Origin: Sequoia sempervirens
Taxonomy: Eukaryota > Streptophyta > Pinopsida > Cupressales > Cupressaceae
DNA length: 64,000 nucleotides
Direction of reading: 5' to 3'
NCBI GenBank assembly: GCA_007258455.2
Contig: VDFB02193867.1
Coordinates: 530,403,834-530,467,833 of the forward strand
Shown: positions 50,860-61,512 of the stretch, piece after piece
Layout: each line of letters opens with the position of its first letter
Position numbering within the stretch: the stretch's first letter is position 1
Notes under the pieces: model-generated
Database searches by the model: none
What the model saw: only the letters and a program-made list of their open reading frames with translations
Told to the model about the DNA's origin: nothing
Made by a program: the position numbers and the translations under genes

Positions 50860-51390
50860 TGCAATTAGGATTAGTGTTCACTTAGGGTTAGGTTTAGGGT
50901 TCAATTAATGTTCAATTTGGGTTACGATTAAGGATGAGGTCGGGGTTTAATTAAGGTTATGAATTTAATAAGAGCTCAAATAGGGTCAAGGTTAAGGTTA
51001 GGGTTGGGGTTAAGGTTCAATTAGGATAAGAATTAGTGTTAGGGTTAGGATTAGAGTTCAGCTATAGTTCAAAGTTAGGGTTATGGTACAATTAGGACTA
51101 TTGTTCAATAAATGTTCAATTAGGGTTAATACTTAATTAAGGTTAGTTTTAAAGTTCAATTAGGGTTTGGGTTAGGGTTGGGATTATGAATCAAGTAGGT
51201 TTGGGTTAGGGTTTTATTAGAGTTAGGTTTAGGGTTTAGTTAGAGTTAGGGTTAGGGTTAGGGGTTAGGGGTAGAATTCAATTATGCTTAGTGGTCAATT
51301 ACAATTAGATTTAGTGTTCAATTAGGGTAAGGGTTAGAGTCCAAATAGGGTTAGAGGTTTAACTAGGGTTAGGATTAGAATAGAATAAAG
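50860..51390 (+). repeat. Degenerate TTAGGG/CAATTAGGG array (G strand on plus)
   Basis: Dozens of GGGTTAGGGTT and GGTTCAATTAGGG variants. The orientation is opposite to the array ending at 50,740; about 120 bp of non-repetitive DNA separates them. Confidence 0.85.
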
Positions 51391-51811
51391 TTTTGTGTTT
51401 AATTATATGATATCTAGAATTTAGTATAATTTTAGAAATGACATGATTTGGACACAAAGAAAAAATAGAAAAGTTGATTTTATATAGATCTTATTTCTTA
51501 ATTTATTCTAAAATTATAATTAATAATTGTTTAATTAATTTAATTTAATTTAGTGTATTAGATAATTAGTAAAACTAAATAGATAATAAATATTTTATGG
51601 ATTTTAAAAATTAGAATTTAGTTTAATTTTATTTGTAATGTCAAATATTAAAATTTTAGATTGAAATACTTAATTTATTTAAAAATATTTATAATTAATG
51701 TTGAATTTATAAACTAATATTAAGACATTAATAAATATAACCCTAATAATATGTTATTAGTGTTCAAAATGAGGTGTTTTCTTAGCTTAATACTCTGTAA
51801 AACTTTAATAT

Positions 51812-53048
51812 TGTTGATACAAGTAAGCTCTTTCTTTGTTACATATATTCTTTATGGGTGATTATCTTGATTAATTCATTTTACTATTGTAGAATGAAGA
51901 GAGAAGTTGATAGAAGAACTAGACAGGATATTAGAAAGATCACACAATATATAACCTAGAGAAACCCTTTTGGGAAAAAACTCCACCAAGAATTATTCTA
52001 TTATTCAATCTCTTAATTACAATAGCTCCAATTCTTGCTTGAGAATGCTTCTTCTATCTTTGTCAATCTTCTTCACACTTGTAATAACAAAATCTCACAA
52101 CTCTATTCAACTTGCTTGAGATAAATAGGCTTTAATCAGCTTTGTAAACTCAACATGAGTTACAATTACAATGCACAAGGCCTATCCCTAAAAGATACAC
52201 CATATCTCATGAAAATAGGGTTATCTCATGAAGAACAATGCTAAAACATGTGCTTCATCCATTTGGGCATCCCAAACTGAAGCTACAACTCAACCTTCAT
52301 TATGTTGATAATTCCAAAGCTCTTCCTCAAAGTTGGCGCTCTTAAGTAATCCTACTTAACTGAACCTTCAGAAATATCTTATCATGCATGAGAGGTAAAT
52401 CCAAGAAAGCATCTTGGGCGCCCAAGTTGGCTCCAAGTTATTTCTAGTTAACTGAAACATTTACTCAACACCATTCATGCAAGAATGGTTATCCCATGTT
52501 AACTGGAGGTAGTCCCTGTTATCTATCATACAACTCAATGTTATTAGCCATGCATTCCAAGTTAACTAAAGCTAACTACATGCAACTCAAAATAACCAAC
52601 ATGCATGCAACTGAAGATAACTGAACCATACCCGAACTGAACTGAACTGAACTGAACTAAACTAAACTAATTCTAAACTGAACTAAACTAAACTGAACTG
52701 AGCTGAATTGAACTGAACTAATCTAAACTGAACTAAACTAAACTAAACTAAACTTCAAACATGCAAACATCAAATCCTAACTCCTAGGATCTTTGCATGC
52801 ATTCAAAAGTGTTAACTGTTACTCTGTATAGTTAACTGAACACAAGGTGAGTGTCACCTTACCATGTGTTCACCCACATGTTCCTATTATTTAGGAATAA
52901 CTACAAATGTCAATTTCATGATTTATTTCATCCAAATAATTAATCTCATCCTAATCTTAGTGTTGTTGAACACATTCCAAGAACTTAGGAGATACATGAA
53001 ATAATTAATGTTTAGGATTTGCAATTAAATGGCATCCTATTTCCAACA
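51812..53048 (-). mobile_element. Probable solo Copia LTR within the telomere-like array
   Basis: On the minus strand it starts TGTTGGAAATAGGATGCC at 53048 and ends TTGTATCAACA at 51812. It contains a GGAGTTTTTTCCCAAAAGGG segment near 51975, typical of Copia LTR R/U5 regions. No interior, PBS or partner LTR is adjacent, so it looks like a solo LTR. The 5-bp flanks (AATAT and ATTGG) do not match, so the ends or the solo interpretation may be slightly wrong. Confidence 0.5.
52634..52753. repeat. Pentanucleotide repeat (GAACT / AAACT)
   Basis: About 20 copies of GAACT with AAACT variants, interrupted once by TTCTAAACTG. Lies within the probable solo LTR. Confidence 0.92.
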
Positions 53049-53850
53049 ATTGGGATTAGGGTTAGTGTTAGTATTAAATTAGGGTTAGAATTATGGTTCA
53101 ATTATGTTAGGGTTTAATTATGGTTAGTGCTCATTAAGGGTTAGGGTTTAAATATGATTCAATTGGGGTTAGGGTTCAATTAGGCTAGGATTTAGATGGG
53201 CTTAGGGTTAGGGTTGGAAATAGTGTTTAATTAGTCTTAGAGTTAAAAATAGGGTTCAATTAGGCTTAGGGTTAAAATTATGATTCAATTAGGGTTAGGG
53301 TTCAATTAAAGGTATGATTATATTTCAATTAGGGTTATGATTCAATTATGGTTAGGGTTTTGGTAAATTATAATTATCTCACATATATGAGTTTGGGGTT
53401 AGAGCTAGGATCTTGATTTAATTAAGCTCATCCTTAAGGTTAAGGTTAGGGTTTAATTAAGCTCAAGGTTAGGGTTAAGGTTAAGGTCGAGGTTTGATTA
53501 GGGTTATAATTAGAGTTAAGGTTGTCATGAGAACTATGGTTAGTGTTAAACTAAGGATTATGAATAGCATTAGAATTATGGTTAGGGTTAGAATTATAAT
53601 TAAGATTATAATTAGGGTTAGAATGAGAAGGGTTAGGATTATAATTATAGATAGACTTAGGGTTGGGATTAACATTAGGGTTAAGGTTAGGTTAGGATTA
53701 CCATTTAATTAGAGTTGGGGTTCTAGGATAAAGCTTGGGTTCAATGATAGGGTTAGGGTTGGGGTTAGAGTTAAAGTTCAATTACAAATAGGGTTAGGGT
53801 TCAATTAGGTTTAAGGTTAATGTTAGATTAGGGTTATGATTCAATCTCAA
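53049..53850 (+). repeat. Degenerate TTAGGG/CAATTAGGG array, second part
   Basis: Continuation of the 50.86-51.39 kb array in the same orientation after the solo LTR. The opposed ORFs at 53481-53712 are repeat artefacts. Confidence 0.85.
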
Positions 53851-53854
53851 AACA

Positions 53855-53985
53855 ATAATTCTCACTCTAACTCTAACCCTAAACTTAATGGTAAAACTAA
53901 CACTGACACTATTTTTAACCCCAACCTTAACTAAATATATATCTAACCCTAACCTTAATTCTATAACTAAAAGTAATTCTAATCT
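53855..53985 (-). repeat. Short telomere-like segment with reversed orientation
   Basis: CTAACCCTAAAC, AACCCCAACCTTAAC and CTAACCCTAACC variants on plus, i.e. the strand flips again at about 53,850. Confidence 0.7.
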
Positions 53986-54011
53986 TGTCTTTCATGTTGT
54001 GTTGTAAATGC

Positions 54012-54162
54012 TACTAGCATATATATATTATTTATTAATATATAAAATCCAAGAGATATCTTTGTCGAGGCACCTATTTTATAATAACTAGTACAATAGA
54101 CATCAAAAGGATATCTCGGCATATTTTATATATATTATTAATAAATAATATATATGCTAGTA
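54012..54162. mobile_element. Foldback / MITE-like inverted repeat
   Basis: TACTAGCATATATA at 54012 is mirrored by TATATATGCTAGTA ending at 54162. The complementarity continues inward for about 55 bp on each side to the GATATC segments. The loop is short. No open frame. No clear target duplication is seen, so the mobile-element label is tentative. Confidence 0.6.
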
Positions 54163-54239
54163 AGTATTTAACAAATAAAATAAAATAAATATATCAATTT
54201 TTTACAATATAATAATTAATAAAATAATTAAAAATGAAT

Positions 54240-54600
54240 GAATATTATTTTAAAATTATTATATATATATCAAAAATTCATTAATAATTATTTCATTTTA
54301 TTTCACAATTATTTTATTAATTGTATTTTAAAAATTGATATATTTATTTTATTTTATATATTAAGTATGAAACATTTTTTATCCTTTAAAAATTATTTTA
54401 TTACATATATTTTAAAACTTGATATATTATTATATTTGTTTTATTATATGTATATATCAATTTTTTTAGTGCATAAGAATTATTTTATCAATCATATTTT
54501 AAAAATTGATATTTTTATTTTATTTTATTTATTAAATGTATATAACAAAATATGAAATAGTTACTTCAAAATTATTTTATTAATTATATTTAAAATAATT
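54240..54600. repeat. AT-rich tandem repeat of about 85 bp
   Basis: Three to four diverged units each containing AATTATTTTATTAATTATATTTTAAAAATTGATAT-like sequence. The 105-codon ORF over it repeats NYFIN.ILKIDI three times and is a by-product. Confidence 0.7.
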
Positions 54601-54794
54601 CAAAGTAAAACAAAATTATTTTTTAAAGAAAAAAAAAATATTGAACATACTAAGGAAGTACACAATAGCTAATTAATGAAATGTACATTAACTGGCACTA
54701 ACAACCATTAACAAAAGTGCGGCAAGCATAAGCCATGTGGATGCCCATGCCTTTTTTTAGGTTGGGTAGCCATTGCCCCACCATACTACTCGTT

Positions 54795-55760
54795 GCCAAG
54801 GAGATCCATGTGGTGCCTCCCCGTGATATCACAATCAATAAAGAACTCACAACTTTTGATCACGCGATGGCGGGAAACTATGGATCTCAACCTTTTGTTC
54901 ATTCAACACAGTCGCCAGCCTTGTTATTAACCATCGAGCACCTTTCTACCGAGATTATAACATCTCCATTGATTTAAAACACATGCATCTTATAACAACT
55001 TTAGTAACCCGTAGCATAATGTATTAAAGACGCATCAAAGTATTTATCATTCTTTCAGCTTCACTGGATGAGACACGTGGCACTCGCCCGTGATATCACA
55101 ATCAATAAAGACCTCACAACTTTTGATCACGCGATGGCGAGAAACTGTGGATTTCAACCATCGGCAATCCTGTTCGTTCAACATAGTCGTCAGCCTTGTT
55201 ATTAACCATTGAGCACCTTTCTACCGAGATTATAACATCTTCGTTGATTTAAAACATGTGCATCTTATAACTACTTTAGTAACCTATGACATAATGTATT
55301 AAATACGCATCAAAGTATTTATCATTCCTTCGGCTTCATCAGATGAGACACGTGGCACTCACCCGTGATATCGCAATCAATAAATACCTCACAACTTTTG
55401 ATCACGCAATGGCGGGCAATCGTAGATCTCAACCATCAGAAATCTTGTTCATTCAACATAGTCACCAGCCTTGTTATTAACCATCGATCACCTTTCTATC
55501 GGGATTATAACATCTTCGTTGATTTAAAACATGTGCATCTTATAACTACTTTAGTAACCCGCGACATAATGTATTAAAGATGCATCAAAGCATTTATCAT
55601 TCCTTCAGCTTCACCGGATGAGACACGTGGTGCTCGCCCATGATATCATGATCAACAAATACAATGTGGTGGGGTCATCATGGGATGGCAGGGAACGGCT
55701 GAGATCACATGACGATTGATCTACGGCCATGCGAACTTGTCCTACTATAAAATAAAAACA
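54795..55760. repeat. Tandem ~275-bp repeat with conserved G-box
   Basis: Four units with landmarks at 54808 (CATGTG), 55074, 55349 and 55624 (CACGTG), spacings 266, 275 and 275 bp. Each has the hexamer in GACACGTGGC-type context, then CCGTGATATC or a variant. Units 1-3 also have TTGATCACGCGATGGCG or a close variant. Unit 4 diverges after the TGATATC. It is related to the region upstream of ORF Z at 42.0-42.56 kb, and a TATA-like CTATAAAATAAA follows at 55745. Probably an LTR U3 enhancer array of an outer element into which the 55.8-63.2 kb element inserted. Confidence 0.75.
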
Positions 55761-55797
55761 TTTATTAGGGGAGAGGTCCCAGTAGTCGTGCGGGGTG

Positions 55798-57470
55798 TGT
55801 AATGTCCCCAAAATTATGGTTAAGTGACTTAAATTAATTTAATTGATTAAGTTGTCCCAAAAAAAATTTAAGTTCTAAAGGATGACTTTAATCGATTAAT
55901 TTAATTAAATCAAGTAAAATGTTATAAGGTCACTTATTTGGTGTTATAAAAATGACTAAAGGCATTATTTCAAAAGTGGACTATATAGAAAGTCATTTTA
56001 TTTTGATATGAGAAATCATAAAGTGACTATGGAAATATTAAAAAAGGAGCAAAGACATTATTTTATAAAATGTCACTTTATTATTGAATGGAAGGATATA
56101 AAAGAAAAAAACACACATTTTGGTCGATACTTTTGGAGCTGCATATTTTTCATGGGAAGTTGAGCGTGCCTCCTGGCCTAGGGTTTTAAGACCCTCACAG
56201 CTTGGTTTCAGGTGTGAGATATCACCCCTAGCTAAGGGAAATCAGGTTTGAGAAAGAGATTCACAGTTTATATTTGAACTGGATGTATTCACATTTTGGA
56301 GAAGTATCATTTTGAAGGAGTTGAAGAATTTCAGTTTGGAGATTTCATTGACATCTATTTGTTGATCATAGAGGGATGGTTTGCATTTTGAGGGATTTTC
56401 CATCCAAGAAGGAGCTCGAATCTGTTCATATTGTATTGTTGTAACATTCTATAGGGACGCCCATCAACATAATGAAGGGATTCGACTTGCACACAGGAGT
56501 CCACTATAAATTTCCTTTTTGCTTCTAAAGAAGTCGTCTAGCATTAGGGAGCACAACAACATTGTGGTGGGACAAAAAGGATGACTATCTTGAGGATTTC
56601 GCATTTGTCTCTTATGGTTTTAACTTCAGAAGGATGGCAAGTGTCCCAGGTTCTTCATTTCTTTATGAACTGCACTGAAAACATATAATCTTTCATGTAA
56701 TGTTGTTAAATATATAATGTCTAGGAGATGTTACTATAGGAATTAATTGCATTCTCTGATATTGGAATTTTTGTTATTGTTGTTTGATAACAGCCATATG
56801 CTTTATATACTCAGACATGTCATAGTTAAGGATTGAGCAGAAATTATGGGTTATCATCTTGTTTATGCACAACATGGCATTCTATCCATAATGTTAAGTC
56901 TGGCTGCAATGTATTTGACAAAATATCTTCCAATGTGCTTGCATTATATAGAATAGGGTTCCATGCCAAGTGTTCATCGAATTGACCTTGGTTGTAGGTA
57001 GGAATTTCATGTTTGAATCTTCATGTTTATGTAATTGAACATACACAAAAAAAAGAGAGATTTTCATATCATTTTTATTTGTCTTGTGGCACTACAATCC
57101 TTTACAAGCTCACAAAAAGCATTGACATCAAACAAAGCAAAACCAATCAAACTGAAATTCCTTACCAGCAAAACAAAGGTTGCAAAGAAAGTGTGGATAA
57201 AAATATTTGGGGCAGAAAACTAGAACTTAAACAGCAAATTGACAAGGCACATTTCAGTGGTTATTTTGGTGATCCTAAGTCAAAATACCATATTCCTATT
57301 ATCTTGCAAGTGTTTGACAGAATTCCTATGCAAAGAATTTGTTTTGTGTAATGTGTTTTTGGGTCACAAACTTAGAAATTTTAGATTAGACCTTGCATAC
57401 TAACTGTTTGATGAAATGCCTATGATACAAAACTAAAAAATTAAGGACAATGTTAGTTAGGCATCTTACA
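55798..57470 (+). repeat. 5' LTR of the LARD-like element
   Basis: Bounded by TGTAATG and TTACA. Contains TATAAAA at 56097-56103 and a short ORF at 57013-57351 that is also present, slightly changed, in the other LTR. Confidence 0.95.
56097..56103 (+). promoter_or_regulatory. TATA box of the 5' LTR
   Basis: TATAAAA in GGATATAAAAGAAAA context, about 300 bp into the LTR, a sensible U3 promoter position. Confidence 0.5.
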
Positions 57471-57471
57471 G

Positions 57472-57486
57472 TGGTATTAGAGCTAG
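57472..57486 (+). other. Primer-binding site of the LARD-like element
   Basis: TGGTATTAGAGCTAG, one base after the LTR. It fits the iMet tRNA complement apart from T at position 7. Confidence 0.85.
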
Positions 57487-57539
57487 CGTCCTGCCAGCCT
57501 GTTTAGGTTTGTAACTCAGAAAATTTTAGCTATCTAACA

Positions 57540-59386
57540 ATGATTCAGATGGATAGACTTGTCACTCTTAGAGAAAATCAAAATGTGATGATAAGCACCC
57601 TTCAAAAACTCCTACAAAAGGAAGAGGATGAGCAGGTGGTAATGAAAATAAAAGCCAATAAAATTGTTGTTGAGTACCAGGGATTACTAGATGATTTCAA
57701 AAATCAAGTTCCCTTTGGTGAGTTTTTGGAAATACTTGAGGAAGGAAATCCAAGTAAGACAAAACTATATAATTATGTCAGAAAATTGAAAAAGGAAGAA
57801 ATTTTTGGTCTTAGGTTGTCTACTAACAACAATGCAGTATCTTTGCTTGAGCCTAGTATTCATGAGGAAGGAAAGGACTTAATTACATTGCCGACAAGCA
57901 CACCAGTTGTAGTGGGGAACCATGAAATGTGTGATGAATGGATAATGAGGGCAAAGGAAGCAAATTTGATAGCTACTCAAGCAAAGCAACAATTACAAAG
58001 AATTAAGGAAACATCAAAACGAGCTCCCTTCAATTCAAACAAACATAAAATCTCCACACTTTCCAGAAAGGAACTTCACATGGACCATCCTTGTGACCTC
58101 TCAAATCATAAAAAGTTCCAAAGGGAAGGTATGCAAATGATAAGTTGATCGGGGTTGCTAATGCCTTTTCAAAAAAAGAGCAGAGAGAAGTTGAGTATGT
58201 TGAAGTTCTCAAATCAGCATATAGTGAAGAATGTTTGCATCATGCCTATGAGGATAGTTTAGATGTTGGGAAGAAATACCCAAGGTTCAATGTATATTAG
58301 TTTTATTTTAAAAAAACCATTCATGGGAAAAACAATGAGTTTACTTGTGCAGATCTGAACCATCAACTCATAAGTTCATGGGATCCAGGAATTTCATCAC
58401 AAAAATATGGTGGAGAGAAAGTGTATGATGATCTCTCTTTCGAACACAATGTTGTCCTTACCACATAACGTAGAACATGCAAGGGAAATGTCATTGAGGT
58501 GACTAAATTTAAGAGTCACGTTCTTGAAGATAGATCTAAAAATTTATGGTGTGAGGCTAATCTTTATCAAAGGCTTAAGGAGTCATATGATTGGAAGAAT
58601 AAGTTGATAGTCATGGAAGATAAGGTTGTGGCAGCTCTAATTCATTTTGAAAACTCACACAAATTCGTTGAATATTTCTTTTGGAAGGTATAGATTGAAA
58701 AGAAACCAAAGGGTATTGAAAGGGGATCCTCTCTTGCAGATTTACAAGTAATCAAAGAAGCCTTGAGAATAATGAAGTCAAATTACTCACAAGTGTTTAC
58801 GGATAGGGATCATGTTATCAAGTTGGTTGAAGATAAGGAAAAAGAGGTTGAGGAACTTAATGAGTTTCACAGGGATTGCAATTTGGAGCCAAGCTACCAT
58901 TGGATACTTGTAGAAGAATGCATCAGTAATGGAATAATGCATAATGTCTTCAACACTTTCCCTATTGGAGAGGTTCAGGATGAAGGTAGAGTTTGGAACC
59001 CACGTCAAAAATTTGAATTCTTGGATTTTGAGGATCAATCTCTACACGCAGGTACATGTTGCAGCCACGGGATAACAGTTATAACAAGTGTTGAAGGTAG
59101 CCTTCAAAAAGCTACACTTTAGGGATCAACAAGTAATGATGAGCATTCAGGATGGGAAGTAAGTATGCATGAAACTTATGAAGATATCACTGAAAATGAT
59201 GAAGGATATGTGAATTTTATGAGTGTTAAAAACAATCTATTGTCTATGCATGTGTTTGAGATTCACAAGGAGATAGATAAGTCTCAAGTGGGTGATTGTG
59301 TTAAGGAGGTTATTCATGTTGACCCTCATGATATCATAGACAAGAATGTGTTAGTGTGGATGGATCCAAGGTACACAAAAGATTGA
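57540..59386 (+). pseudogene. Long unrecognised reading frame inside the LARD
   Basis: Begins at ATG 57540 (MIQMDRLVTLRE), 54 bp after the PBS. The first 202 codons are coiled-coil-like (heptads in ISTLQKLLQKEEDEQVV). Near 58,125 the phase shifts (REG to RYANDKLIGVANAFSKKEQ), and one frame then runs to 59386 with stops only at 58298 (TAG), 58466 (TAA), 58691 (TAG) and 59120 (TAG). It gives a hydrophilic protein of about 615 residues with NEFTCADLNHQLISSWDPG, RSKNLWCEANLYQRLKESYD and KPKGIERGSSLADLQVIKEA. It does not read like gag or pol. It could be a captured host coding sequence or an element-specific ORF; I do not recognise it. Confidence 0.5.
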
Positions 59387-59389
59387 CTT

Positions 59390-61499
59390 TTTAGAAAGGA
59401 TTTGATAATTCATGCTTTATGAAGATACTATCTTGGGTCATCTTGAATGACACTTCCTTGAGAGGACTATCAATCAAAACTTTGAGGATTCTTAATCTTA
59501 AACTGGTTGTTCATCATTCCTTTGTATTCAATGTTATTGAGTATCATATGCCTAGATTGCTAAGTTGTTATAACTTCATCAACTTGCAGCAACTAAGAGG
59601 ATTTTCAGATTTGGTGCAAGGGGTCTTATATTACTCTTGGATGAAATGTGGTTGTTCTATACTGTTGTATAGGGTACAGCTGGTTGCATGGATTTGTGTG
59701 CATTGGATTGTCACCCTAACACTTGGAGGTTGATTGTTGATAAGGGATCACCCAATTATGGCAGCCATGGCAATTTTGAGATGGTTATAGACTTAATTCT
59801 TAGATTTGTCAGAACTATCATCAGTTATTGTATCAGTGAAGAGGAATTGGGTGTGAGTATGATTGATGGTGATCATAGGACTTGGATCCAGGGATAGTTA
59901 CCAGGGGTGAGAGGTTGATTCAAAATTGGTTTGGCGAATAAATTTTCAGAGTGGACACCACTGTTCGCTTTGCAAACATCATGGAGCATGTAGAAGACAA
60001 TAGTACTTCATGTTTGTACCATTGGGTTTTGAGTTACATCACAAGGATAGAGGGTTGTTCTACTTACCTTAGCAAGGAGTTTTCATCCCTAGTTCATTGG
60101 GTTAGAATTCTCACCTTGGTGATAGATGTTTGTTTCATACTGCTGATCGCAAAGGTGTGAGTTTGGTTCTTGAGGATGGTAGCAGTTGGATGGATAGAAG
60201 AAGTTGGGATTGCTACTTGGGTGTTGATGGATAGATTGATGACGAGTTCGTATCATCCTTTGACAATAGTGATAACCTTTGCTCTATCATAGACATGATT
60301 CACAGTTTGCATGGTGTTGTTCTGTTATTTACCAGCAGCTTGTCGAGGGTTGGCATGTGCTTCTATGCACCAACGTTGGGCATCTTCCACATCTATAGGA
60401 GACCACTTAGTGTGGAATGGATTTTTGATGGCATAAAAACATCAGGTTTGAATACAGGATTAGACGTCATTGAAGATTTGGGCACAAGGCTCTACATTGG
60501 TACTATAGAGAGTATCATCGGACAACCTTATCAGGAGAAGATGATTCCCTCTGGGTCTTGCACACCGGATCTTAGCGTTGTTCCATCTTTTCAAGAGATT
60601 TGTAGGACTGCAGTTTGTGAGGACTATGGCATTCTTGATGGTACTCTTCTCACTCTTGAAAGAAAATTAGGAAACTCTTTCTATGCAGCAGATAGAAATC
60701 TCATGGTCAAGGCTGCAACGGGCAATGATGATGTCGCTGCAAGGCCAAGTCATCCTATTTTGAGTTGTGAGTCATCTTCTGATGGTGGTGGTGTAGGAGG
60801 TAATACGCACATGACTACTCTAGTATTCCATTAGCACATGCAAGGGAGTTTCACTATGATGGCATTATAAGGTGTGCTCACCAGTCTTCTTTCAGTCCAC
60901 ATGCACCGAATTTGATGATGACATTGATGACATAGAGACATGGGTTGAATAAGGGACATGCATATTCACTCTGGTATGGCATGCTTCAGAATTTAGATGA
61001 TGATTCCAAGTTTGATAGGACTCTCACTTTGATTTCTCCAGTTGGATGTTTCCAGCAATAGGAGTTTGAGACTCGGTTCGATCAGACTCTTGGGGTTATT
61101 AGAGTGGTGCAGTGGAAGTCAGTTGGTGCTAAGATTGATGGAATTCCAGTTTGTTTATGGATTGTGTGTTTTTGTGAGGTTCATTACCACAGTTCAAGGA
61201 TGGCAGAGTTCACCGATCAGCAGATGGAGATCCCTATGCACAATTTATATAGAGGTGAATTTCAGATTTTGGATCCAAGAGTTTACTTGCTAGACAATTG
61301 GCTTCACAGAATGACAGGGCTTGACCATTTCAAGAGCTACAACTGTATACATAGGTTGCTGGGTAGAGTTCTTTCTAGGATCAATTGGGATCCAGGCGGT
61401 TGGTGGACATGCATAGATGGGTTGTCACTCAAATATTAGATATGCTCTGGCAGTGGGGTTGGTCTGCTATTATGGATTGCTTGAGGACAAGCAATCTTC
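59390..61499 (+). other. 3' part of the LARD interior, fragmented frames
   Basis: Several plus frames of 70-180 codons in different phases. The best is 60295-60834, with LGTRLYIGTIESIIGQPYQE and a Gly/Ser/Asp-rich end; 61104-61439 contains WDPGGWWTCIDGLSLKY. No domain is recognised. Plausibly decayed coding sequence related to the upstream frame, but unproven. Confidence 0.35.
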
Positions 61500-61512
61500 A
61501 AGAAGGGAGGAC
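61500..61512 (+). other. Polypurine tract of the LARD-like element
   Basis: AAGAAGGGAGGAC directly before the TGTAATG of the 3' LTR. Confidence 0.8.

Noticed and set aside
53481..53712. Opposed Ile/Leu- and Val/Arg-rich ORFs
   Set aside because: By-products of the degenerate TTAGGG-type repeat.
54238..54555. 105-codon ORF with internal NYFIN repeats
   Set aside because: Arises from the ~85-bp AT-rich tandem repeat.
57013..57351. 112-codon ORF near the 5' LTR end of the LARD
   Set aside because: Lies wholly in the LTR with a similar copy in the 3' LTR region (about 62740-63070); probably LTR sequence and not a gene.
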